Shown: one piece after another, positions 54,063 to 64,000 of the stretch
How positions within the stretch are numbered: position 1 is the stretch's first letter
Layout of the letters: the number at the start of each line of letters is the position of its first letter
Source of the DNA: Humulus lupulus
Lineage: Eukaryota > Streptophyta > Magnoliopsida > Rosales > Cannabaceae
Assembly (NCBI RefSeq): GCF_963169125.1
Contig: NC_084802.1
Span: 28,711,107 to 28,775,106, forward strand
Direction: 5' to 3'
Length of the DNA: 64,000 nucleotides
The notes under the pieces: model-generated
Seen by the model: the letters and a program-made list of their open reading frames with translations, nothing else
What the model was told of the DNA's origin: nothing
Database searches by the model: none
Program-made: the position numbers and the translations under genes

Positions 54063-55676
54063 ATGTCACAGAATCTGGAAAGACGGTGGGGGTCGTTGCT
54101 GGCAATCCCTTACTCGCCAAAAACCCTGAGCCCAGAGTCGCTGTTTGCTTGGAATCAGCGTCGAATTCGTGAGTACGACCTCGCGCGCGAGCAGGAGGAT
54201 ATTCGAGCTCATTATCGCCGCCAAATAGACGAGGTCATACAAAAGAAAATGAGGATCCTTTGAGAGGCTATTTATCCAAAATCCAACTCAGGGCCCAGGC
54301 CGATCCCACTTGACCCTAAATTGACAGTGACCGTTGCGTACAGCCCGGGAGAGCTCCAATTTTCACTCATGGGGGAGCCTTCTACCTCGCAACTGAGGAG
54401 AGACATCTTCGAGGCCGAGCATTATTGGAGCTCGGTTACCTCGACAAATCAGATAACTGATATTCTGGGCTTCCATGGCCTCAGGTTGTCAAGCTCCTTG
54501 AGGTGTCGAGCTCCGACCGCTATCGAGCGGAGCTGCTATGCCCCTGGGAACCCTAACAACAGGCTGAGGTACGCGGCATGGAGTCAGGAACACATGAAGG
54601 CAGGAGCGCTATTGCCTTTGAAGTCTTTTTTCAAGGACTTCATGGATTTTGTTGGGTTGGCTTCGTTCCAGCTCAACACCAATTCTTACAGGGTTCTGTC
54701 TGTCCTGAGGTCGCTATACCACGAGCTGAAGTGGGAAGGACCTTCACCGCAAGAGATTTTGTATCTCTTCTGTCTGAAAAGTAATCCCTCCCGAGCTCGG
54801 GGAGGAGATGGATTTTACTACCTTTCGAGCTATCCCAAAGAGAAAAAGGTGTTTGAGGATCTCCCTAATCATCCACCTGATTTCAAAAAAGCCTTCTTCT
54901 GGACAGATGGCCTGTCCCCGTCTCGATGCTACTCATTCAGGCGGATTCGTAAGTATTCCAACCTTCTTTATCTCTGTGCTCGGGTTCTTATTTGTAGGTT
55001 CGTACTTAGTTGCAATGTGTCTTATTTTCCAGCCAATTTCCTCCGTCCTACTCCCAATGAGGCAATGAAGGGGCATAGAGAGGCCCTGCTTCAACTCCCT
55101 TACGGCAGGAGGTCTCTCTCGTACCTTTTGCATGAGGATAAGCTCCGAGACTGCGGGCTTTTGGGAGATGGCCAATCCACCTCGGACTGGTCCAATAAAA
55201 AGTATGATCATTGGGAGCAGGTGCCTTTGCCCACAGGCATCCTCCCTCCGAGGAGAGAGGTGAGGCCTCCACCTCCAGCTCGCCGAAGAAGTCCGCCATC
55301 GGGGAATGAGGCTAATGATGAAGCCTCGAGCTCAGACTCGGATGAAGAAGGTAAAGTCATCCTTACCTCGAGAATGTGGTCCCCCACCTTATTAAAGCAT
55401 AAACCCGATAGGTTAGTTTCATGCCCGTATGATAGATACCACTTCTAAATATGGACTCGGGTAGATGATCGAGTTCATAGGTTTGATAGTTGGCTCGGGA
55501 AGTATGACACCATGTATAGTCTCAATGAGGTGTGGAACGGGATATATGGGACCAATGATTATAGGGACCTCTCGAGGTTGACGCCCACCTATAGGGAAGG
55601 TACTCCCCCCGCCTCTTCTGAAGATGGGGGAATTTCGTGGTCCCCGAGCTCTAGTTCAGGGGAGAGTTCCAGTTAG
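54063..55676 (+). pseudogene. P1 of J: putative gypsy-type transposon protein, two stops
   Basis: Start ATG 54063 (MSQNLERRWGS). Exon 54063-54948, intron 54949-55032 (84 bp, GTAAGT..TTCCAG; divisible by three and without a stop, so retention would also keep the frame), exon 55033-55676, about 509 residues ending SSGESSS. Stops: TGA 54261 (RIL*EAIYP) and TAA 55446 (HF*IWTRVDDRV; Tyr in H). Core AAWSQEHMKAGALLPLKSFFKDFMDFVGLASFQLNTNSYRVLS is nearly identical to H. The C-terminal region has RVDDRVHRFDSWLGKYDTMYSLNEVW. It matches the plant family named putative gypsy type transposon; its role is unknown. Confidence 0.78.
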
Positions 55677-55756
55677 GTCTTTCTTTACTTGGTTTTTTTT
55701 TTTTTTTTTTGTTTATTAGCATGATGTCTAACTTCGATTGGAACTGTGCAGGTGCC

Positions 55757-56837
55757 ATGGATCCCGACCTTGACGCAGTGCTCTTTAGTGATGAGGGAGC
55801 TGGAGCTCAGAAGAGTAAACACCCGAGAGCCTCGCGGAGGTCCGACCGACCTTCCAAGGTCCCCAGACGCTCCAAGAAGACCCCAACGGCTCAGGCTACT
55901 GCGAGCACAACCGAGGAGTCGATCTTCCAGGTTAATGCATCTGGTTCAACCGCGCCCATCTCGCTTCCTCCAACCGATACTCAAATAACAGTCGGTCGGC
56001 CTCCGAAGAAGCCTTTCGTATCCAAGGTCCTACTGCCGACGGCCCGACCTCATGTTGAGGAGTTCGTGCTTGACGGTGCTGCTGGGGCCCAAGGGGCTGT
56101 ACTTACCTCGGACGTCCTCTCTCAAGTGGGTCAAAGTTTTTCAGGCTTCAGCGCCGACCATTGGGACCTTGTGCACAAGGCCTCAGACTGCAATACTCTT
56201 TATGATAAGAGTATTGAACTTACTGCCGTGGTAACCTTCACAACTCTCCTTTAATTGTTTGTGTCCCAGCTCGTGATCTAATTCATTCTTTGTATTTCAG
56301 GCCCTTGTCGTTTCAGCACAGCTTAATTATAAGCTGGCCAATGAGGTGCACACGAGTATGTCTCTGGCCCAAGAGTCGAGGGATCTCCAGCTTAAGATGG
56401 CTGATGAACTCAAGGACTCGAAGACCGAACTCGAGAATGTGAAGACCCATCTCGCAGAGCTGGAGAAGACGAAAGCCGAGCTTGAACAGGCGAAGACTCG
56501 TCTTGCTGAGCTGGAGAAGGCTAATGCTAAGCTCGAAGAGGAGAAAGCTGCTACTTTCGACATCATGGAAGGCGAGAAGGCCCGCCTCTAGAACGAGTTC
56601 AAAGAGCAGAAGGAGAAGGCGGTTGACCAGGCCATGTACAAAACTTGGGTTGACAATGCCGACCTCGATACCAGCTTCCTGGGTCCTCTCGAGGCCAAGT
56701 ATGTAGAGCGGTGTAGTGCCCGTCTTGAGGCGAGAGAAGCCGCCCGAGAGGCTGCTCAGAAGGATAGTCATGCTATTCGTCGTGGGGGGTCTAGTGCCGT
56801 TGACGCTGGAAAAGCCAAGGGAACTGCTCCTTCCTGA
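55757..56837 (+). pseudogene. P2 of J: coiled-coil cargo protein, one stop
   Basis: Start ATG 55757 (MDPDLDAVLFSDEG), just after acceptor CTGTGCAG. Exon 55757-56230, phase-0 intron 56231-56300 (70 bp, GTAACC..TTTCAG), exon 56301-56837, 336 residues. The basic region KHPRASRRSDRPSKVPRRSKK could be a nuclear signal. The block HVEEFVLDGAAG..QSFSGFSADHWDLVHKASDCNTLYDKSIELTA precedes the intron. A Glu/Lys/Leu coiled coil with a repeated LAELEK(A/T)xAxLE pattern follows. A TAG at 56589 interrupts ARL*NEFKEQ; then motif YKTWVDNADLDTSFLGPLEA. The function is unknown. Confidence 0.72.
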
Positions 56838-57315
56838 TCCTCGCCTTAGGGCTGCCTCCCTTTATTCTTTGTAATTATTTTGATTTATGCCCGTAGGGCT
56901 GATACAATTTCTTTTTATATTAACTTATATATGCTTTACATTTCCTGGCTCGAAATATTTTGCATATTTTATATTAATGAGTTGTTTATGTTTATTTCTT
57001 CATACAAACATAGTTTGGATTTAAGCTCAAAACTCGATGCATTCACGCATAGTTTGTTCGAATTATCCGCTTCCGATCTCGTTACTCATCAAAGTCGGAT
57101 ATTACTTTAACCACGAACTCGAAAGTACTTGTATGGTGTGTAATATAAATGGTCTAGTTATATCCTATTGCTTAGTTACTTTTCCTCGTCCTCAGTTATT
57201 TCTCTGAAGTTATGAGTTCGAAACTATTTTCCCATAAGATGTTCCAGCCTCGATCTCGACTTATCTCGAAGTAGGTTTAAATTCCAACTCGTCGATTAGT
57301 TTTAGCTGGTTTGTT

Positions 57316-57572
57316 CCAAACCTATTAAGTTCGCACATCTGGTTAAATCCAAACGTTATTATCTTTTGATAATTTGGTTGTCCAAACTATTTAAGCTCGC
57401 GTATCTGGTTACATCCAAATACATTTGTTTTTGATAATTCGGTTATGTCCAAACTATCTAAGCTCGTGTATCTGGTTATATCCAAATACTTTTATGTTTT
57501 TCATAATTCGGTTATGTCCAAACTATCTAAGCTCGCGTATCTGGTTATATCCAAATACTTTTATGTTTTTCG
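57316..57572 (-). repeat. 69-bp tandem repeat after pol of J
   Basis: About four units (complement TTTGGATATAACCAGATACGCGAGCTTAGATAGTTTGGACATAACCGAATTATG..) homologous to the array in H. It lies between convergent P2 and pol. An ORF at 57425-57628 with a repeated peptide is a by-product. The rest of 56838-57787 is T-rich spacer without genes. Confidence 0.85.
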
Positions 57573-57787
57573 TGTATGTTATTTTATTTTTTAAGCTGAT
57601 GGTATATGTACCAATGATGCCCCCTTAATATCCTATGAGTGTGACAATAGGTTATTAAATTAAGAGAGATTGCAAAAATAAAAAGAGATAACATATTGAA
57701 CGAAATAGATCCTTATTTAATGGAGTTCGAAAATAGACAAATTAGTACAGATAATTAATCATGGTTACAAGCAACACACTTCCTATA

Positions 57788-60700
57788 CTACTGATAGTAA
57801 GGTCTAAGGTGTTCGCCATTCCATGCTCGCGGTACCAGGCTCCCGTCCAATCTCGCAAGTTTGTACACACCGGACCGGATGACTGACTCTATCTGGTATG
57901 GTCCTTCCCAATTCGGCCCGAGTACACCAGCTGCTGGATCTCGTGTCGCCAAGAATACGCGTCTTAACACCAGATCTCCCAAACCGAATTTTCGATCTCG
58001 AACCCTCTTGTTGAAATACCTGGTAGCTCGTTGCTGGTAGGCAGCGTTCTTTAGCTGAGCCTCGTTTCTTTTTTCTTCAATCAAGTCTAAGGTTTCTTCG
58101 AGATGAGTGTGGTTTGAGTCTTGGTCGTAAATTTGAGTTCGGACTGTTGGAATTTCGACCTCAATAGGCAACATAGCCTCACATCCGTATGCTAGAGAGA
58201 ACGGGGTATGTCCCATTGAAGTTCGAGCAGTGGTCCTATAACCCCATAGGACTTGGGGCAATTCTTCAGGCCAACGTCCCTTCGCTTCCTCCAACTTTTT
58301 CTTTAATGAACTCTTGAGAGTTTTGATTACAGCCTCGACCTGGCCATTTGCCTGAGGATGAGCCACTGACGAAAAACTCTTTATTATTCCATTCTTTTCA
58401 CAAAAGTTGGTAAACAAGTCGCTATCGAACTGGGTTCCGTTGTCGGACACAATCTTCCTCGGCACCCCATATCGGCATACAATGTTCTTTACCACGAAGT
58501 CAAGGACTTTTTTGGAAGTTATTGTTGCCAACGGTTCAGCTTTCGTCCACTTTGTGAAGTAATCCACCGCGACCACAGCATATTTTACACCACCTTTGCC
58601 AGTTGGGAGAGAGCCAATGAGGTCGATTCCCCATACCGCAAATGGCCATGGGGATGTCAACATGGTTAGCTCGGATGGTGGAGCTCGAGGAATCGTGGCG
58701 AATCTCTGGCATTTTTCGCATTTCTTTACATATTCGAAAGAATCTGACTTAATGGTGGGCCAAAAATATCCTTGGCGTATGATTTTCTTGGACAGGCTAT
58801 GCCCCCCAGTATGGTCTCCACAGAACCCTTCGTGAATTTCTTCGATGATCCTCTTGGCTTCGGGTGGAGTTACGCACCGTAGTAATGGCATGGAATACCC
58901 CCTTCTATATAGCTTTCCATCCATCATGGTGTATCGAGGAAGCTGATACATTAACTTTCGAGCCTGGTTCCGGTCTTTTGGAAGTACACCGGTCTCGAGA
59001 TATTCCACTATCGGGGTCATCCATGTTGGCTCAGACTCGATCATACATACGTCTTCTTCCTCCTGCTCGTTAATGCTAGGTGTCGAGAGGTGTTCTATGG
59101 GGACAACATTCAGTTCATCATTCTCAGTGGAGGTAGCGAGCCGAGCTAAAGCATCTGCATTTGAGTTCCGTTCTCGGGGAACCTGTTCGATTGTATAAAA
59201 TTCGAAACACTCCAATGCGGATTTTGCCTTCTCCAAATAAGCCACCATTCTCGTGCCGCAAGCCTGGTATTCTCCTAGGATTTGGTTAACAACGAGCTGG
59301 GAATCGCTGTGGCAATGTATTGCTTTAGCTTTGAGCTCCTTGGCTATACGAAGCCCCGCCAGTAAAGCCTCGTATTCGGCTTCATTATTCGACGCTTTGA
59401 AGTTGAATCTCAAGGCAGAATGAAATCTGCTTCCTGCGGGGGTAATCAAAATGATTCCTGCCCCCGATCCATTTCCATTGGTTGAGCCATCGACGTATAG
59501 TTTCCATAGCTTGTGGGCCGGGGTTATGACTTCGTCGTTGGTCATACCAGTACATTCCACTATAAAGTCCGCCAACGCCAGCGCCTTAATGGTCGTCCTC
59601 GGGTGGTAGGTGATCTCGAATTGTTCGAGCTCAACAGCCCATTTATGAAGTCGACCTGAAGCTTCTGGTTTAGACAAGACTTGTCAAAGTGGTTGATCAG
59701 TCAACACATGGATGGGATGCGCCTGAAAGTAGGGGCGGAGTTTACGAGATGAATGTATTAAGCTGAGTGCCAGCTTTTCCATCAAGGGGTATCTCGACTC
59801 TGCCCCCAGTAATCTTTTACTGATGTAGTAAACGGGTCTTTGTACCTTATCTTCTTCTCGAACAAGTACTGCGCTTATTGCGTGTTCGGTGGTGGAAAGG
59901 TATAGGTACAGTATTTCTCCCGTCTCAGGTTTTGATAAGATGGGGGGTTCGGCGAGGTGCCTTTTCAGTTCCTGGAATGCCAGCTCGCACTCCTCTGTCC
60001 ATTCAAACTTTTTTCCACCTCTTAAAAGGTTAAAAAATGGGAGACAACGGTCCATAGACTTCGAAATAAACCTACTCAGGGCCGCCATCCTGCCGGTCAA
60101 ACTTTGGACATCCTTGTGTCTTCAAGGAGAGGGCATGTCAATCAGGGCCTTGATCTTGTCGGGGATAGCTTCTATTCCACGAGCGTTTACAATAAAGCCC
60201 AAGAATTTTCCTGATGATACCCCGAAAGTGCACTTTTGAGGATTCAGTTTCATGTTATACTTTCGGAGCACGCCAAAGCACTCTTCGAGGTCATCAACAT
60301 GGTTATCGTTATGTTGAGATTTGACAAGCATGTCGTCAACATAAACCTCCATGTTGTTGCCTATCTGATCTGAAAACATCATGTTCACGAGCCGCTGGTA
60401 TGTGGCCCCAGCATTTTTGAGCCCGAATGGCATGACATTGTAACAGTATAGCCCCTTATCCGTTATGAAGCTCGTATGTTCTTGGTCGGGGGCATGCATG
60501 GGAATCTGGTTATATCCAGAATAGGCATCCATGAACGACATCAGTCCATGCCCCATCGTGGCATCCACGAGCTGATCGATCCTTGGCAATGGAAAACAAT
60601 CCTTTGGGAAAGCTTTGTTGAGGTCCGAGTAGTCAATGCAGGTTCGCCACGTCCCATTAGGCTTTGGGACCAACACCGGATTGGCTACCCAGTCAGGGTA

Positions 60701-60919
60701 AAAAGCGTCCCTAATAAATCGGTTTGCTTTCAACCTATCGACCTCCTCTTTCAGTGCCTTCTTTCTGTCTTCGTCCAGTTGTCTTCGCTTTTGTTGCTTC
60801 GGGGGGAAGCTTTTGTCTATATTCAGCGCGTGGCTAGCTATATTCGGACTTATTCCCACCATGTCCGAGTGTGACCACGCGAAGACATCCTGGTTCTTCT
60901 TCAAAAAGCAAATTAGTTG
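57788..60919 (-). pseudogene. pol: pol of J: RT, two RNase H domains, integrase, two stops
   Basis: RT: QLICFLKKNQDVFAWSHSDMVG, FMDAYSGYNQ, YVDDMLVKS. A TGA at 60122 (SP*RHKD) and a TGA at 59684 (PL*QVLSK) interrupt it. From 59677 to 57788 a 629-residue frame is open. It has archaeal-type RNase H (YVDGSTN, NNEAEYEALLAGL, HSDSQLVVNQ, NADALA), HHCC finger (DHTGGHSLSK..CEKCQR), DDE integrase (WGIDLIG, SDNGTQFDS, GQVEAVIK), then the GDLVLRRVF..GPYQIESVI module and NGEHLRPYYQ end. All integrase catalytic residues are present, unlike H. It is in the same frame as gag-PR, separated by TAG 60920-60922. Confidence 0.93.
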
Positions 60920-60925
60920 CTATTT
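60914..60925 (-). promoter_or_regulatory. Candidate readthrough stop between gag-PR and pol of J
   Basis: The minus strand reads AAA TAG CAA CTA. TAG-CAR-YYA is the tobamovirus-type readthrough context. gag-PR and pol are in the same frame here, and H has a TAG at the same codon (39346-39348, followed by GAA TTA). Readthrough would give a gag-pol fusion at a fixed ratio. Confidence 0.55.
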
Positions 60926-63900
60926 TGTCTCATCTTGGAGGTATTTTCCAACCTTCACCTTTTTCGAGGGATCGGTTTCTTCGAGCTGAATTTCTTCGAG
61001 CTCTTCTAAGGGTTCGAGGTCAGCTTTCTCCTCAACCCTTGGATCGATCTCTTCATCAATTTCTAAGACTGTCCCGTCTTTATTTTGAATGATGACGAGT
61101 GTTTGTGCGCTCGTCTGTTTCTTTCCTCTCAAGGAAATGCTGTAGCATTCCCTCCCAGCCAATTGATCTCCCTTCAATGTTCCAACGCCGCTTGGGGTCG
61201 GGAACTTAAGGGCCAGATGCCTTACCGATGAGACTGCCCCCAGCCCAACCAGGGCGGGTCTCCCGAGCAGAACATTGTAGGCTGAAGGTAGATCCACTAC
61301 CACGAATTCCATCATCTTAGTTGTCGAGACTGGATAGTCTCCTAAGGTTACGGGGAGCTCGATGGAGCCCATGCAGGCGGTTCCTTCTCCTGAAAATCCG
61401 TATAAAGTAGTTGCACATGCTTTCAGGTCACGAAGGGAGAGTCCCATCTTCTCGAGGGTTGCTTTATAGAGGATGTTAATTGAGCTCCCATTGTCTATGA
61501 GAACTCGGTGGACCCTCTTATTTTCCAGCTGGAGAGTGATGACCAGCGGATCATGGTGAGGAAACTGAACATGGGACGTGTCTTCCTCAGTAAAAGTAAT
61601 TGGTTGGGATTCGATCCTCTGACTTTTTGGAGCTCTAGGTTCGGGTTCGTAAGGAGACCCGTCCCCGGTCTTCAGCTCGTTAACATATCTCTTTTGGGCA
61701 TTTCTGCCCGTTCCTGCGGGGTGAGGCCCTCCCGAGATGGTTATCACATCCTCTCCGTCAATCGGCGGGGGCCTATCCTCTTCCCGAGCTCGAGAATTAT
61801 TGTTTGGTGCGGGCTGCGATGCGGCAACTCTCTGGTTCGTGGTCGCCTGATTAGCACTCTGGTTCTTGACATATTGTCTAAAGTAACCTCTCGAGATCAA
61901 TCCTTCGATCTCGTCTTTCAGCTGTCGACATTCATCGGTAGTATGCCCGGTGTCTCTGTGAAATCGGCAATACTTCCTTGGATCCCTCTTGGACTTTTGA
62001 TTTCTCATCGGGTCCGGATGCCTAAAGGGGACCTGGTTTTCATTAGCCAGGTATATGTTCTCCCGAGACTCGTTGAGCTCGGTGTACACTCTATACACGG
62101 AGAAATATCTCTCCCCCTTCTTTTTCTTTCCTCCTTCGGCCTCGGGGTTACTTCCTTCGTTCTTTTTTCTCTTGGAAGGGTTTTCCACAGCAGGCTTTGA
62201 AGCTACTGGGTCCGCCGAGGTTGAGGCAGAGTTTACGTTTATCGTTGTAGTTTCAGGCTGGGAAGTCACATTAAGTGTCGACCTCGCTTCCTCTACATTG
62301 ACAAACCTCTGCGCTCGTCTATTAAACTCGGTTAGGGACCTCACCAGTTTTCTTTGCATATCGTCCCAGAGGGCGCTTCCTGGCATTACTCCGGCCTGGA
62401 CAGCCATTAAGTGTCCACTGTCATCCACATTCCGAGCTCGGGCGACTTCCAAGTTAAACCTTGTAAGGTAACTTTTTAATGTTTCGCCTGGTTGTTGCCG
62501 AACATTAGTTAGGGTTGACGCCTCAGGTCGAACCCCCATCATGGCTTTGAACTGCTTTTTGAAGTCTTTAGATAGCTGCTCCCAAGAGGTTATTGAATGT
62601 CTCTTATATTTTTCAAACCAGCTTTTAGCTGGTTCTGTCAATGATGCTGGAAATAACATGCATCTGAGCTCGTAACCCACGTTACTGGCTCTCATTATGG
62701 TGTTGAACGTACTCAGATGACTATATGGGTCAGTTTTTCCCTCGAACGTCGGGACGTGAGGGATTCGAAACCCTTGTGGAAATGGGTGTTGGAAATATGG
62801 GGAGCAAACGGTTCAAGCTCCTCATCAGAATCTTCATATCGATCATGCTCTTGCTCGTTTTTCAAAAGCCTGAATGCCTTTTCCAGCTGATCGATTCTCT
62901 CTTGGACTGGGTCCGCGAGAGGCAAAGTTTGGAATCGATTGTCGTCGATCACAATTCCAGGCTCGCGCCTCCGTAAAGGATCTTTACGCCTATTCAAGCG
63001 ATCCCTCAGGTCCGGATTTATCGGGTCGACATTACCCCGACTCTAATTCAGGTGTTCTCGCAGGTCGGGGCAATTTCTGCGGCTTCCAGTATTCTTACGA
63101 CCTCGGTCATGCTTGCTGACCGACCTGGTGTCTCCAGAATCGTCGCTGGTAACACTCGTCGCATAGTTATTTCGAGATGGATTTCTTCCATGCCGCCTCG
63201 TCTCTGCCGTGCGAGACCGGGATGTTTGACTTCTTTCTGATGGGGCGCCTCTCCGTTCCTGGAAAGTTCCCCTATTTCCATGTCTCCTTTCCGCATGCCT
63301 TTCGTTCTGATCTCGAACTGGTTGTGTATTCCTGCGAGGAGGTGAAGGATATCTTATTGGTGATGGAGGGAACCATATGGGCGACGGTGGCTGCCACCCA
63401 TTTCGCGGCCTAGACGGTCCGGAGTTTGCCCGAGATGGGTTGGTTGCGTGTGGTGCATTCCCAGGGGCTTGAGTCCGAGCCTCTGCAGGGGCTCGGTTGT
63501 TCTCAGTTTCCCCAGGTGCTTCCACAGGTGGATTAACCGGGGCCCTAGCCCGAGTACTCCTCTGGGGCCTAGGTGGAGCGGATGGCTCTGTGGGTGCCGG
63601 AGGTTGAGCCGGCCTCCTCGTGGCAGCATCTTTCCGTGGACGCCCGCGGGGTCTACGGGGAGGAACGTGTACGTCCCTTGGAGGAGGGGCTTGGTTTTCA
63701 CGCGAAGGCGGGGGCTGAGCCACTTGCGCCTCTGCGGCTATCCTTGCCAACTCCTCATTCCGTTTGTTGGCATCTGCCAACTGCTGTTTCAGTTGCCGGT
63801 TCTCGAGTTCCACAATAGGAACATATCACTCAGGATTGTAGTACATATTCTCATCTCTTGGTGGAGGAGGTGGTCCCCTAGAATCAGAGGATCCACTCCT

Positions 63901-63987
63901 TTCTTCGACATCTGGGTTTTCCATCGGCTGTTTCCCAAGACGTCTTGGATAATTCTCTTCAGGTGTATTCTGATTATTAGTGGCCAT
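60920..63987 (-). pseudogene. gag: gag-protease of J, two stops and one frameshift
   Basis: Start ATG 63987. TGA at about 63828 (Arg codon before YVPIVEL), TAG 63043 (Gln), one-base deletion near 62785. From 62695 to 60920 a 591-residue frame is open. N-terminal coiled coil VELENRQLKQQLADANKRNEE; AT-hook RRPRGRPRKDAATRR; Pro/Arg linker; capsid SHLSTFNTIM..FPASLTEPAKSWFEKYKRHS; KRKKNEG linker; zinc finger KYCRFHRDTGHTTDECRQL; protease RVLIDNGSSINILY. It ends at TAG followed by CAA CTA, a leaky-stop context. The window edge lies 13 bases beyond the start, in the leader. Confidence 0.92.
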
Positions 63988-64000
63988 GACTTTTTCAGGA

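Larger units (their letters stand above)
52272..64000 (-). mobile_element. Element J: Tat-lineage retrotransposon, 5' end beyond the window
   Basis: Same family as H, opposite strand. The left end is its 3' LTR (52272-53066), then PPT, antisense P1 and P2, 69-bp repeats, pol and gag. The 5' LTR and PBS lie beyond 64000. The candidate TSD to look for on the right is AATGA (52267-52271). It has fewer lesions than H. Confidence 0.93.

Noticed and set aside
57425..57628. ORF with a repeated peptide (IRLCPNYLSS.IWLYPNTF)
   Set aside because: It lies wholly in the 69-bp tandem repeat of J, and 69 is divisible by 3, so the frame stays open by construction.

Overview
The window is plant nuclear DNA, most likely from a eudicot. 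It consists almost entirely of LTR retrotransposons, solo LTRs, MITE-like hairpins and AT-rich intergenic DNA. I found no ordinary cellular gene, tRNA, rRNA or CRISPR array. The species cannot be fixed from the sequence alone. All boundaries were set by eye from TG..CA LTR ends, target-site duplications (TSDs), primer-binding sites (PBS), polypurine tracts (PPT) and protein motifs.

Layout. 1-962: 3' end of the antisense cargo of a Tat-like element (F). 963-12412: decayed Ty3/gypsy chromovirus D (+; initiator-tRNA-Met PBS, chromodomain), cut by solo LTRs E (4344-6279, TSD CCTGA) and G (7829-8978, TSD GTTAC/ATTAC). 12413-13433: LTR fragment K (-). 13434-30295: nested stack. Degenerate Tat element C (-) is interrupted by solo LTR B (TSD TCTTC), which is itself interrupted by nearly complete Tat element A (-; 14247-25750, TSD CCATG, LTRs 7 mismatches in 592). 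30296-35429: AT-rich DNA with four tandem foldback MITE copies and a 1.1-kb direct duplication. 35430-49399: Tat element H (+; TSD TATAT, about 40 differences over 829-bp LTRs), carrying solo LTR I (44040-45341, TSD CTAAG). 49400-52271: AT-rich DNA with Helitron-like ends. 52272-64000: Tat element J (-), same family as H, running off the right edge.

How the genes work together. A, H and J have gag-protease, then RT, a degenerate RNase H, an archaeal-type RNase H and integrase (Tat lineage). Between the end of pol and the 3' LTR each carries a second transcription unit in antisense. It has its own TATA promoter (with a CCAAT box in H and J), a 5'UTR intron, a putative gypsy-type transposon protein (P1) and a coiled-coil protein (P2) split by one phase-0 intron. 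F is a remnant of P2 from another such element. Because the cargo is antisense to the genomic RNA, its introns can survive reverse transcription. This spliced antisense cargo is the most interesting system here. P2 of A is still fully open although the RT of A is broken.

Other notable structure: palindromic word arrays in the U3 of three unrelated solo LTRs (exact 20-bp period in I), a chimeric 5' LTR in D whose breakpoint falls at such an array, a TMV-like leaky-stop context between gag-PR and RT in J, and a 69-bp hairpin repeat between the convergent genes of H and J.
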